NCBI GenBank assembly: GCA_041158045.1
Contig: JBEBCD010000083.1
Coordinates: forward strand, 1-42,185
Reading direction: 5' to 3'
Length of the DNA stretch: 42,185 nt
From: CAXRBC01 sp041158045
Lineage (GTDB): Bacteria > Actinomycetota > Acidimicrobiia > Acidimicrobiales > Ilumatobacteraceae
Within the stretch, counting starts at the first letter, position 1. Each line of letters opens with the position of its first letter. The notes beneath the pieces were generated by a model. It was not told the origin of the DNA. It did not search any database and saw only the letters and a list, made by a program, of their open reading frames with translations. Below, in pieces: positions 15,219-23,443 of the stretch. Position numbers and translations under genes: made by a program.

Positions 15219-15985
15219 GACGCCGCCAGCCTGCGTCGCAGGGCGCGCAGCGCGAGCGCGGTGCCCACGACGCCGATGCCCGCGGGCACGAGCAGCGCCC
15301 GGGCGGCGGCCGACGCGCTCCAGCCCGAGACCGCGAGCGCGCGCTGGCCCTCCACCATGTGCGACACCGGGTTGACGTCCGCGATGGTGCGGTAGGCGCC
15401 GCTCATCGTCTCGCGGGGGAAGAACGCGCTCGAGAGGAACAGGAGGATGAACAGCAGGGGGAACGACCCCTGCACGGCCTCGGCCGAGCCGGTGCGCAGG
15501 GCGACGCCCGACATGAGCGCCCCGACCGCGTACGCCACGAGCATCCCTGCGAGGACGATCACGACGAAGCCCGGGATGCCGGCGCGCACCTCGGCGCCGA
15601 AGGGCCACAGCACCGCGACGAAGATCGCCGCCTGCACGGCGCCGAAGAGCGCCCCGCCGGCGAGCCGCCCGAGGAGGATCCCCGTGCGCGACGTGGGGGA
15701 GGCGAGGAGCCGGTCGAAGAAGCCGTCCTGGATGTCGGTGGCGAGGGCGGCCGCCCCCGTCACGGAGCCGAAGAGCACGCCCTGCGTCACCGTGCCCGCG
15801 AGCGAGAACTGGAGGAAGGACGACACCTCGGGGAAGCCGGGCAGCGCCGTGGCGCGGCCGAAGGACGAGTTGCTGAGCGCGGCGAAGAACAGGGGGAAGA
15901 CGACGCTGGGGAACACGAGCGCCGGTTGGCGGACGATCGCGAGCGTGGAGCGCCGGGCGAGGGCGACCACGTGGGCCGCGCGCAT
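15215..15985 (-). CDS. ABC-2 type permease (first membrane subunit)
   Basis: This 256-residue membrane protein starts at ATG 15985; its start and the ATPase stop share one base (TGATG). About six hydrophobic helices are visible, including L-V-F-P-S-V-V-F-P-L-F-F, F-V-V-I-V-L-A-G-M-L-V-A-Y, F-P-L-L-F-I-L-L-F-L and a C-terminal A-G-I-G-V-V-G-T-A. The loop D-G-F-F-D-R-L-L-A-S-P-T-S-R is the ABC-2 coupling helix. V-N-P-V-S-H-M-V-E-G near the end matches the DrrB/NodJ family pattern. It pairs with the next gene to form the export channel. Overlapping starts and stops from the orphan CoxL through both permeases suggest these four genes are made together. Confidence 0.87.
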   Translation of the reverse strand: MRAAHVVALARRSTLAIVRQPALVFPSVVFPLFFAALSNSSFGRATALPGFPEVSSFLQFSLAGTVTQGVLFGSVTGAAALATDIQDGFFDRLLASPTSRTGILLGRLAGGALFGAVQAAIFVAVLWPFGAEVRAGIPGFVVIVLAGMLVAYAVGALMSGVALRTGSAEAVQGSFPLLFILLFLSSAFFPRETMSGAYRTIADVNPVSHMVEGQRALAVSGWSASAAARALLVPAGIGVVGTALALRALRRRLAAS

Positions 15986-16944
15986 CACGCGCCCTCGAGG
16001 CGGTGGCCGGTCGCGTCGGCGAAGACGTCGTCGAGGCTCGGCTCGTGGAGCTCGAGGTGTTGCAGCCGCACGCCCGCCTCGTCGAGCGCGCGCACGACGT
16101 CGGTCACGGCCGACGCCCCGCCGCGGAGCCCGACCCCGAGGCGACCCTCGGCGCCGGGCCGCAGCTCGCCGAAGCGCGCGAGCACGCCCCGCGCGGCGTC
16201 CTGCTGCGCGGCGGGCACCGTCACCATGAGCGACGGCTCGCGCACGTCTGCCTTCAGCTCCGCCGGCGTGCCGAGGCGCACGATGCGGCCGTGGTCGATG
16301 ATGGCGACGCGGTCGGCGAGCTGGTCGGCCTCCTCGAGGTACTGGGTGGTGAGCATCACGGTGGTGCCCTCGCGGTTGAGCCGGCGGACCTCCTCCCACA
16401 GCGCGACGCGGCTCATCGGGTCGAGCCCGGTGGTGGGCTCGTCGAGGAACAGCACGGTGGGGCGGTGGATGAGCGAGAGCGCCAGGTCGAGACGGCGGCG
16501 CATGCCGCCGGAGTACGTGCCGACGCGCCGGTCGGCCGCGGCGGTGAGGCCGACGCGCTCGAGGAGCTCCTCCGTGCGCCCGCGCGACTCGGCGCGCGGG
16601 ATGCCGTAGAGCACGGCCTGCAGCGCGAGCAGCTCGCGCCCGGTCATGAGGGGGTCGATCGCCGCGTCCTGCAGCGCCACGCCGATGCTGCGCCGCACCG
16701 CGTCCGCCTCGCGCACGACGTCGTGGCCCGCGACGCGCGCGGTGCCGCTCGTCGGTCGCAGGAGCGTGGTGAGCATCCGCACGGCGGTGCTCTTGCCCGC
16801 GCCGTTGGGTCCGAGGAATCCGAAGATCTCGCCCGGCCGGACCTCGAGGTCGATCCCGTCGACTGCCTTCACGTCGCCGAAGTGGCGGACGAGGCCCTCG
16901 GCGACGATCGGCGCGGTCGCGTCGCTGCCGCGGCCGCCCGTCAC
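15985..16944 (-). CDS. ABC transporter ATPase (DrrA-like)
   Basis: This 319-residue ATPase starts at GTG 16944, overlapping the orphan CoxL stop (GTGA). Walker A is G-P-N-G-A-G-K-S-T (45-53), the signature Y-S-G-G-M-R-R-R-L (144-152), Walker B V-L-F-L-D-E-P (164-170), and a D-loop and switch His-equivalent T-T-Q-Y-L-E-E-A-D follow. At the switch position Gln replaces His, which is common in DrrA/CcmA-type exporters. Residues 230-319 form the DUF4162-like C-terminal tail ending near H-E-P-S-L-D-D-V-F. It powers export through the two ABC-2 permeases encoded after it. Cargo is unknown; the coupling to CoxL is the only contextual clue. Confidence 0.93.
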   Translation of the reverse strand: MTGGRGSDATAPIVAEGLVRHFGDVKAVDGIDLEVRPGEIFGFLGPNGAGKSTAVRMLTTLLRPTSGTARVAGHDVVREADAVRRSIGVALQDAAIDPLMTGRELLALQAVLYGIPRAESRGRTEELLERVGLTAAADRRVGTYSGGMRRRLDLALSLIHRPTVLFLDEPTTGLDPMSRVALWEEVRRLNREGTTVMLTTQYLEEADQLADRVAIIDHGRIVRLGTPAELKADVREPSLMVTVPAAQQDAARGVLARFGELRPGAEGRLGVGLRGGASAVTDVVRALDEAGVRLQHLELHEPSLDDVFADATGHRLEGA

Positions 16945-19220
16945 GCGTCCGCCATGGCGCGCCAGACCCGCTCGGGCGTGGCGGGCATGTCGACGTGGCG
17001 CACGCCGAGGTGCGCGAGCGCGTCGACGACGGCCGACTGGACCGCGGGAGTGGAGCCGATGGTGCCCGACTCGCCGATCCCCTTGGCGCCGAGGGGGTTG
17101 TGCGGCGTCGGGGTCTCCATGCGCACGAGCTGCATCGCGGGCGCCTCGACGGCGGAGATGAACGCGTACTCCGCGAGGTTGGACGTCGTCGGGTTGCCGT
17201 CGTCGTCGTAGCGCACCTCCTCGAGGAGCGCCTGCGCGGCGCCCTGGGCGATGCCGCCGTGCACCTGTCCCTCGAGGAGCATCGGGTTGAGCACGCGACC
17301 CGCGTCGTCGCAGGCGACGTGGCGCACGTGGCGGACCTTGCCGGTGTCGGCGTCCACCTCCACGACGGCGACGTGCGCGCCGAACGGGTACGTGGCGCCG
17401 CCCGAGGTGAACGTGTGCTCCTCGACGAGCCCGCCGTCGCCGGCGAGGCGGGTCGCGAGGTCGCCCCACCCGATCGCGCGCGCCGGCGTGCCGACGACGT
17501 GGAACGCGCCGCGGTCCTTGTCGAGCACGACGTCGGCCGGGTCGGCCTCGAGCGCGCGCGCCGCGTGGTCGCGCGCCGCGTCGACGAGGCGCACCGCGGT
17601 CTCGTGCACGGCCGCGCCGCCCAGCTGCAGCGAGCGCGAGCCGTACGTGCCGAGGCCGTCGGGGACGAGGTCGGTGTCGCCCCACCGCACGTCGATGCGG
17701 TCCATCGGGATGCCCGTCTGCTCGTGCGCGAGCATCGCCCAGGAGGTCACGTGGCCCTGGCCGTGGGGCGAGGTGCCCGTGTGGACGACGGCGCTCCCGT
17801 CGGGCAGCACCTGGATGCGCGCCATCTCCTTGTTGGTGCCGCCGCTCGTGATCTCGACGTACGCGCTCACGCCGATGCCGAGCAGGGTGCGGTCGCCCGC
17901 CGCGCGGCGGCGCGCCTGCTCGGCGCGCAGCGCGGGGTAGTCGGCGGCCGCGAGCGCCGCGTCGAGGGCGCCGCCGAAGTTGCCCACGTCGTACGCGGTG
18001 CCGATCGCCGTCGTGTGCGGCGCGTCGAAGGGGGCGATGAGGTTGCGCCGGCGCACCTCGGCGGGGTCCATGCCGATCTCGGCCGCGTACATGTCCATCG
18101 CGCGCTCGATGGCGGCCGTCGCCTCGGGCCGCCCCGCGCCTCGGTAGGCGACGATCGGCGTCGTCGTGGTGACCACCGAGCGGGTGCGGCACTCGATCTT
18201 GGGGATCGCGTAGACGCCGGAGGCCATCGGGCGGGTGCAGAACGGTGCGAGCACCGTGCCCATGTCGACCGCCCCGCCGCAGTCCTGCAGCACGTCGAGC
18301 TGGTAGGCGAGCACCCGGCCGTCCCGGGTGCCGCCGATGGCCACCCGCTGGACCTGACCGCGGCCGTGGCCCATGCCCACCATGGACTCGCTGCGGGTCT
18401 CGCGCCAGCGCACGGGGCGCCCGACGGCCGCCGCGAGGCGCCCGAGCAGGCGCTCCTCGGCGTAGGAGTCGATCTTGGCGCCGAAGCCGCCGCCGACGTC
18501 GGGCGTGATGACGCGCACGGCGGCGACGTCGAGGCCGTTGGCCTTGGCGAGCTGCTTGCGCACGCCCTGCGCGTGCTGGGTCGAGATCCACTGGTGCAGT
18601 CGCCCGTCCACCCACGCCGCGGCCGAGCCGCGCACCTCGAGCGGGCACGGGGCGAGGCGCTGGTTGACGAAGCGGCCGCGGACGACGACGTCGCAGCCCT
18701 CGAAGAAGCCGTCGTCGCTGAGGGCCGGCATGCCGAGCGCCGCGGTGTCGAAGGCGACGTTGCCGCCCATCTCGGGGTACGCGTGCGTCGACGACTCGAG
18801 CGCCGCCTCGAGGTCGACGAGCGCCTCGAGCGGCTCGTAGTCGACGATCACGAGGTCCGCGGCGTCGGCTGCCTGGTCGGGGCGCTCCGCGACGATGGCG
18901 ACGACCGGCTCGCCGACCCACCGGACGCGGTCGGAGGCGAGCATCGACTTGCGCGCCTGGGGGTTGTACGCGGCCTTCTCGAGCTCGAGGCCGAGCGTCG
19001 CCGCGGTGTGGACCGCGATCACGCCGGGTGCGGCGGCCGCGGCCGACACGTCGATCGCACCGAGCGTCGCGTGGGCCATGGTGGATCGCACGTAGTGCAC
19101 CCAGGCGGCGCCGCGCAGCGCGGGCTCGTCTCGAAGGTCGTCCATGTACGTCCCGCCGTCGGTGAGGAACTTCGGGTCCTCCTTGCGGAGGACGCGGTTG
19201 CCCAGGATGCTGCCGCCCAT
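16941..19220 (-). CDS. Second CoxL-type large subunit, form II, without S/M partners
   Basis: This 759-residue molybdenum hydroxylase large subunit starts at ATG 19220. Cofactor motifs are D-V-G-G-G-F-G-A-K (241-249), the form II loop A-Y-R-G-A-G-R (358-364), T-S-P-H-G-Q-G-H-V-T and the C-terminal G-I-G-E-S-G-T-I-G with its catalytic glutamate. It is clearly diverged from the first CoxL: the N-terminus is shorter and the middle differs (D-C-G-G-A-V-D-M-G against D-M-G-A-Y). No small or medium subunit gene lies beside it, so it may borrow CoxS/CoxM from the adjacent operon. It is joined by GTGA to an ABC-2 exporter and follows divIC by 26 bases. Substrate unknown. Confidence 0.93.
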   Translation of the reverse strand: MGGSILGNRVLRKEDPKFLTDGGTYMDDLRDEPALRGAAWVHYVRSTMAHATLGAIDVSAAAAAPGVIAVHTAATLGLELEKAAYNPQARKSMLASDRVRWVGEPVVAIVAERPDQAADAADLVIVDYEPLEALVDLEAALESSTHAYPEMGGNVAFDTAALGMPALSDDGFFEGCDVVVRGRFVNQRLAPCPLEVRGSAAAWVDGRLHQWISTQHAQGVRKQLAKANGLDVAAVRVITPDVGGGFGAKIDSYAEERLLGRLAAAVGRPVRWRETRSESMVGMGHGRGQVQRVAIGGTRDGRVLAYQLDVLQDCGGAVDMGTVLAPFCTRPMASGVYAIPKIECRTRSVVTTTTPIVAYRGAGRPEATAAIERAMDMYAAEIGMDPAEVRRRNLIAPFDAPHTTAIGTAYDVGNFGGALDAALAAADYPALRAEQARRRAAGDRTLLGIGVSAYVEITSGGTNKEMARIQVLPDGSAVVHTGTSPHGQGHVTSWAMLAHEQTGIPMDRIDVRWGDTDLVPDGLGTYGSRSLQLGGAAVHETAVRLVDAARDHAARALEADPADVVLDKDRGAFHVVGTPARAIGWGDLATRLAGDGGLVEEHTFTSGGATYPFGAHVAVVEVDADTGKVRHVRHVACDDAGRVLNPMLLEGQVHGGIAQGAAQALLEEVRYDDDGNPTTSNLAEYAFISAVEAPAMQLVRMETPTPHNPLGAKGIGESGTIGSTPAVQSAVVDALAHLGVRHVDMPATPERVWRAMADA

Positions 19221-19246
19221 GCGCGGGCGACGCTACCGCACGCGGC

Positions 19247-19665
19247 TCAGGGCTGCAGCGGGCCGAGCGGCTGGATCGTGCCGTTCGCTCGTGCGCGCTC
19301 GCCGCGCACCGAGAGGATCCCGGCCACGATCGAGTACGGCCAGCGCGCGGGCAGCTCGACGCTGGCGGCGGGGGAGTCGAGGAGCGGCACGCGCTTCTCG
19401 TTGGGCAGCAGGTACCCCAGCTGCGAACGGATCGCGTCGCGGGTGCCCTGCGTGCTGCGCAGCTCGGAGACCTCGTCCTGCAGCGCCGCGTTGACGTCCT
19501 CGTAGACGGCGAATCGCTCGCGCGCCGACGCGAGGGCCTGGCGCTGCGCGATCCAGGAGCGGCGGGCATGACGAAGAGGGCCATCACGAAGCCGAGCACG
19601 ATGACGAGGCCGAGCGCCGGGAGCGCGTACCGGGTGCGCGAGCGGGGGACGGCGACGGTGGACAC
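19247..19665 (-). pseudogene. DivIC/FtsB-family septum protein with a one-base frameshift
   Basis: A GTG at 19665 opens M-S-T-V-A-V followed by one membrane helix (about residues 12-35, A-L-P-A-L-G-L-V to M-A-L-F-V-M-P-A). After V-M-P the family continues only in another frame: S-W-I-A-Q-R-Q-A-L, a coiled coil with A-L-Q-D-E-V-S-E-L, then G-Y-L-L-P-N-E-K-R-V-P-L-L and a stop at 19247. The 419-base span is one base short of whole codons, so a base is missing near 19559-19566 within alternating G/C. One helix plus a coiled coil between eno and (elsewhere) DUF501-ppx is the actinobacterial FtsB/DivIC slot, a divisome component. Since the protein is usually essential, a sequencing or assembly error is likelier than true loss. 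Confidence 0.82.
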
Positions 19666-19705
19666 GACACACCATTGTGGCGGTCGCGCCGCGCGTCCGC
19701 GAGGA

Positions 19706-20998
19706 TCAGCGCGTCGCGGCGGCGAATGCCGCGCGTCCCGGGTACCGCGCGGCGGTGCCGAGGTCGCGCTCGATGCGCAGCAGGCGGTTGTACTTGGCGA
19801 CGCGGTCGCTGCGCGCCGGCGCCCCCGTCTTGATCTGCCCGCAGCCCGTCGCGACGGCGAGGTCGGCGATGGTCGCGTCCTCGGTCTCGCCGCTGCGGTG
19901 GCTCATCACGCGGGCGTAGGAGTGCTCGCGGGCGAGCGCCATCGTCTCGAGCGTCTCGGAGAGCGTGCCGATCTGGTTGACCTTCACGAGCACCGCGTTG
20001 GCGACGCGCGACTCGATGCCGCGCCGCAGTCTCGCGGCGTTGGTGACGAAGAGGTCGTCCCCGACGAGCTGCACGCGGTCGCCGAGGGCGCGGGTGAGCG
20101 CGGCCCAGCCGTCCCAGTCGTCCTCCGCCATCGCGTCCTCGATCGACACGATGGGCCAGCGCGCGACGAGGTCCGACCACCAGGCGACGAGACCGTCGGC
20201 GTCGAGCGTGCGCCCCTCGCCCTCCAGCACGTAGCGCCCGTCGCGCCACAGCTCGCTCATCGCGGGGTCGAGCGCGATCGCGACGTCGCGCCCGGGCTCG
20301 AAGCCCGCGCGGTGCACCGCCTCGACGAGGGCCTCGATCGCGGCCTCGTTGCTCGCGAGGTCGGGCGCGAAGCCGCCCTCGTCGCCGACGCCGGTCGCGA
20401 GGCCCCGCCCGCGGAGCACCGCCTTGAGCGCGTGGTACGTCTCGGTGCCCCAGCGCAGCGCCTCGGCGAAGGACGGCGCGCCGAGGGGCACGACCATGAA
20501 CTCCTGCAGGTCGACGTTGTTGTCGGCGTGCGCGCCGCCGTTGAGCACGTTCATCATCGGCACGGGCAGCACGTGCGCGTCGTCGCCGCCGACGTGGCGC
20601 CACAGTGGCAGCCCGCGGGCGGCGGCCGCGGCGTGCGCCGTCGCGAGGCTCGCGCCGAGGATGGCGTTGGCCCCGAGGCGCGACTTGGCCGCGGTGCCGT
20701 CGAGCGCGACGAGCGCGGCGTCCACCGCGCGCTGGTCCGCCGCGTCGGCGCCGCGGAGCGCGCGCGCGATCTCGCCATCGACGTGGCCGACCGCGCGCGC
20801 GACGCCCTTGCCCAGGTAGCGCGCACCGCCGTCGCGCAGCTCCACCGCCTCGTGCTCGCCGGTGGAGGCGCCCGAGGGCACCATCGCGCGGCCACGTGCG
20901 CCGGAGGCGACGACGACCTCGACCTCGACGGTCGGGTTGCCGCGCGAGTCGAGCACCTCGAGCCCGCGCACCTCGCGGATCTCGGTGGTCGCGGACAT
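19706..20998 (-). CDS. eno: Enolase
   Basis: This 430-residue enzyme interconverts 2-phosphoglycerate and phosphoenolpyruvate in glycolysis. Motifs in order: D-S-R-G-N-P-T (17-23), P-S-G-A-S-T-G (41-47), N-G-G-A-H-A-D-N-N (153-161), G-D-E-G-G-F (205-210, with catalytic Glu207), Mg ligands Asp244, Glu287 and Asp314, and the signature L-V-K-V-N-Q-I-G-T-L-S-E-T (337-349) with catalytic Lys339; S-H-R-S-G-E-T-E-D (366-374) follows. Length is normal. ATG 20998 was chosen because family members begin just before I-x-x-[IV]-x-[AG]-x-E-[IV]-L-D-S-R-G. MazG precedes it by 44 bases and divIC follows by 40, an order conserved in actinobacteria. Confidence 0.98.
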   Translation of the reverse strand: MSATTEIREVRGLEVLDSRGNPTVEVEVVVASGARGRAMVPSGASTGEHEAVELRDGGARYLGKGVARAVGHVDGEIARALRGADAADQRAVDAALVALDGTAAKSRLGANAILGASLATAHAAAAARGLPLWRHVGGDDAHVLPVPMMNVLNGGAHADNNVDLQEFMVVPLGAPSFAEALRWGTETYHALKAVLRGRGLATGVGDEGGFAPDLASNEAAIEALVEAVHRAGFEPGRDVAIALDPAMSELWRDGRYVLEGEGRTLDADGLVAWWSDLVARWPIVSIEDAMAEDDWDGWAALTRALGDRVQLVGDDLFVTNAARLRRGIESRVANAVLVKVNQIGTLSETLETMALAREHSYARVMSHRSGETEDATIADLAVATGCGQIKTGAPARSDRVAKYNRLLRIERDLGTAARYPGRAAFAAATR

Positions 20999-21042
20999 CG
21001 CCGAGAGGCTACGGGCGCGGCGCGCGCCGGGCCCGGGGCGGC

Positions 21043-22512
21043 TCAGCGGGCCTTCACCTCGTCCCAGAGCGCGTCGAGCGCGGCGAGGTCGGCCCCGGCG
21101 CCCCCCTCGGCGACGTCCATGCCCCGCTCCCGGGCCAGTGCCAGCACGGCCTCGAAGCGGGCGCGGAACTTGTCGGTGGCCGCCCGCAGCGCCGTCTCGG
21201 GCTCGGCGCCGAGGTGGCGCGCCAGGTTGACCACCGAGAAGAGCAGGTCCCCGACCTCCATGCGCACCACGTCGGGGTCGCCCGCCTGGGCCGCGCGGCG
21301 CAGCTCGAGGGACTCCTCGGTGACCTTGTGCCACGGGCCGTCGACGCTCGGCCAGTCGAAGCCGCGGTCGGCGGCGCGGCGCTGCACCTTGGCCGCGTAC
21401 ATGAGCGCGGGTGCCGCGCGTGCGACGCCGTCGAAGGGCCCGGCGCCGCCGGGCGACGCCGCCTCGCGTTCGCGGCGCTTGACCTCCTCCCACGTCGACA
21501 CGACGTCGCCGGCCGACTCGGCCGTCGCGTCGCCGAAGACGTGCGGGTGGCGACGCACGAGCTTGTCGTGGATCGCGCGGGCGACGTCGGCCATGGTGAA
21601 GCGTCCCTGCTGCTCCGCGATCGTCGCATGGAACTCGACCTGGTACAGGAGGTCGCCGAGCTCCTCGATGAGCGCGTCGTCGGCCGCCGTGCCCCGCGCG
21701 TCGAGCGCACCGATCGCGTCGACGACCTCGTACGTCTCCTCGAGGAGGTAGCGCACGAGCGACGCGTGCGTCTGCTCGCGGTCCCACGGGCACCGCTCGC
21801 GCAGCGTCCGCGCGAGGGCGTGCAGCCGCACGAGCTCGCCCGCGACGGGCTCGCCGAGCGACGGGATCCACAGCGAGGTGAGGTGGTCGGCCTCGACCGC
21901 GCGGTCCATCTCGGCCCACGTCGTGTGCACCACCCGCTGCTGCGACGTGCCGAGCCGCACGAGCAGCGCGACCGGCTCGTCGCCGCCCGCCGACTCGTGC
22001 GCGAGCTTCACCTCCGAGAGCACCCAGTTGGCGTGGCACTGCGCGACGAGCATCGGCCCGTGCATCCCGGCCGCGTGCTCGGCGAAGCGGTGCGCGTCGA
22101 CGAGGCGCACGCCCCCCGCGAACGGGTCGACGCCGAGGGCGGCCCACGCCGCGTCGAGGAACGACACGGCCGGCACGATGCTCGTCTCGACGCGCGCGTC
22201 GGCGCGCAGCAGGTCGACCGTGCGATCGAGCACGAGCGGCGACCCGGGCACCGCGTAGACGACCGCGCCGTGCTCCGAGGCGGCCGCCACGACGCGCTCC
22301 ACGATCGCGGCGTACACCTCGTCGAAGGTGGAGTGCCGCTCGTACTCGTCGTCGCAGGTCGTCGCGCCGAGGGCGAGCGCGACGCCGGCGCTCGGATGGT
22401 GCGCGGTGCGCAGGATCCGCACCGGGTGGGCGGCGAGTGCGGCCCGCGCGGCGTCGGTCAGGTGCGCGGGGTCGCCGGGTCCCAGCCCGACGACGGTGAC
22501 GCGCGGCGCCAT
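21043..22512 (-). CDS. mazG: Tetrapyrrole-methylase-like / MazG NTP pyrophosphohydrolase
   Basis: This 489-residue protein resembles YabN. Residues 1-220 form a tetrapyrrole (corrin/porphyrin) methylase-like domain with V-V-G-L-G-P-G-D (7-14) and Y-A-V-P-G-S-P (86-92). From C-P-W-D (241-244) the first MazG domain follows, with metal-binding E-E-T-Y-E (258-262) and E-E-L-G-D (283-287). A second MazG-like repeat spans about 365-470, with V-T-E-E-S-L-E-L and E-V-G-D-L-L. MazG enzymes hydrolyse non-canonical or excess NTPs to NMP and pyrophosphate. The methylase half keeps its glycine loop, but its activity is unknown in this family. It lies ten bases after the surA-like gene and leads to eno. 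Confidence 0.95.
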   Translation of the reverse strand: MAPRVTVVGLGPGDPAHLTDAARAALAAHPVRILRTAHHPSAGVALALGATTCDDEYERHSTFDEVYAAIVERVVAAASEHGAVVYAVPGSPLVLDRTVDLLRADARVETSIVPAVSFLDAAWAALGVDPFAGGVRLVDAHRFAEHAAGMHGPMLVAQCHANWVLSEVKLAHESAGGDEPVALLVRLGTSQQRVVHTTWAEMDRAVEADHLTSLWIPSLGEPVAGELVRLHALARTLRERCPWDREQTHASLVRYLLEETYEVVDAIGALDARGTAADDALIEELGDLLYQVEFHATIAEQQGRFTMADVARAIHDKLVRRHPHVFGDATAESAGDVVSTWEEVKRREREAASPGGAGPFDGVARAAPALMYAAKVQRRAADRGFDWPSVDGPWHKVTEESLELRRAAQAGDPDVVRMEVGDLLFSVVNLARHLGAEPETALRAATDKFRARFEAVLALARERGMDVAEGGAGADLAALDALWDEVKAR

Positions 22513-22522
22513 CGGCGCGGCG

Positions 22523-23443
22523 TCAGGTGTTGGGGTCGACGGCGCCGCTCGCCGGGTTCCACCGCCCGTAGGCGGAGTCGACCGACACGTCGGCGGTGGC
22601 GAGCAGTCCGTCCAGCAGTGCGGCGCCCGGGTCGGCCGCGGTCGCGGCGCGCAGGTCGTCGGCGACCTCGTCGTACGGCCGCACGAGGATCACGTGCCAG
22701 CCGAAGGAGGACCGCACCGGGTCGGTCGGCACGCCGGCCCGCGCGCGGAGCGCGCCGGCGACGAAGTCGCGGTCGAAGGACGTCCACATCTCGCGCAGCC
22801 CGAGGCAGTCGCCGGTGGGTCCGGCGAGCACGCCGCCCGTGCGCGGCGCGGCCGGCTCGTCGGAGTGCTCGGCCGCGACGTCGGCGAAGGGCGCCCCCGC
22901 GCGCAGCTCCGCGAGGAGCGCGCGGGCGCGGTCGCGGGATCCGACGACGAGGTGGCGCAGGCAGAGCGCCCCGAGCGTCGCGGGCTCGCGGGCGTAGGCC
23001 TCGCGCGCCTCGGCGTCGTCGGGCGCGCCGAGGCGGCCGCGGGCGACGAGCGCCGAGTTGATGTCGAGCACGAGCGTCTCGAGGAAGGCGGGGGCCGTCC
23101 CCAGCTGGCCGGCGGCCTCCATGCCGGCGCGGGCGGCCTCGCGGTCGGCGTTGGTCACCGACTCGCCGCGCGCAGCCAGCAGTTGGCGCGTCGCCTCGGC
23201 CTCGATGAGGCTGCCGAGCACCCCGCGCACCGTGTCGCCGGGGGCGACGCCGCCGATGAGCGAGAGCTGGCCGACCTCGGCGAGGTCCTCCAACGTCGTC
23301 TCCAGCTCGTCGCGCGAGATGCGCACGCCCTCGACGGTGGCGGCCGTCGGGCGCACGACGCCGCACGCCGGGGCGACGAGCGCGCCGAGCACGACGAGCA
23401 GCGCACCGCGGACGGTGGCGCGCCGGGCCGACATCGCGGTCAC
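22523..23443 (-). CDS. SurA/PrsA-like peptidyl-prolyl isomerase, membrane-anchored
   Basis: Starting at GTG 23443 gives 306 residues and a GTGA overlap with the mfd stop, the pattern at many junctions here; ATG 23434 is the alternative. A basic N-terminus and hydrophobic stretch end in A-P-A-C, a possible but imperfect lipobox, so a lipoprotein or signal-anchored protein is likely. V-E-G-V-R-I-S-R-D-E-L-E begins the SurA N-terminal helical domain. A parvulin-type region follows: C-L-R-H-L-V-V, A-R-A-L-L-A-E-L-R-A-G-A-P-F-A-D-V-A, then G-G-V-L-A, and S-F-G-W-H-V-I-L-V. It probably assists folding of exported proteins. The slot corresponds to lpqU or lipoproteins near mazG-eno in mycobacteria, but that gene is a different family. 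Confidence 0.8.
   Translation of the reverse strand: MTAMSARRATVRGALLVVLGALVAPACGVVRPTAATVEGVRISRDELETTLEDLAEVGQLSLIGGVAPGDTVRGVLGSLIEAEATRQLLAARGESVTNADREAARAGMEAAGQLGTAPAFLETLVLDINSALVARGRLGAPDDAEAREAYAREPATLGALCLRHLVVGSRDRARALLAELRAGAPFADVAAEHSDEPAAPRTGGVLAGPTGDCLGLREMWTSFDRDFVAGALRARAGVPTDPVRSSFGWHVILVRPYDEVADDLRAATAADPGAALLDGLLATADVSVDSAYGRWNPASGAVDPNT

Noticed and set aside
16995..19505. 836-codon plus-strand open frame opposite the second CoxL
   Set aside because: Same kind of antisense shadow; no recognisable domain, and the minus strand carries complete molybdenum hydroxylase motifs.
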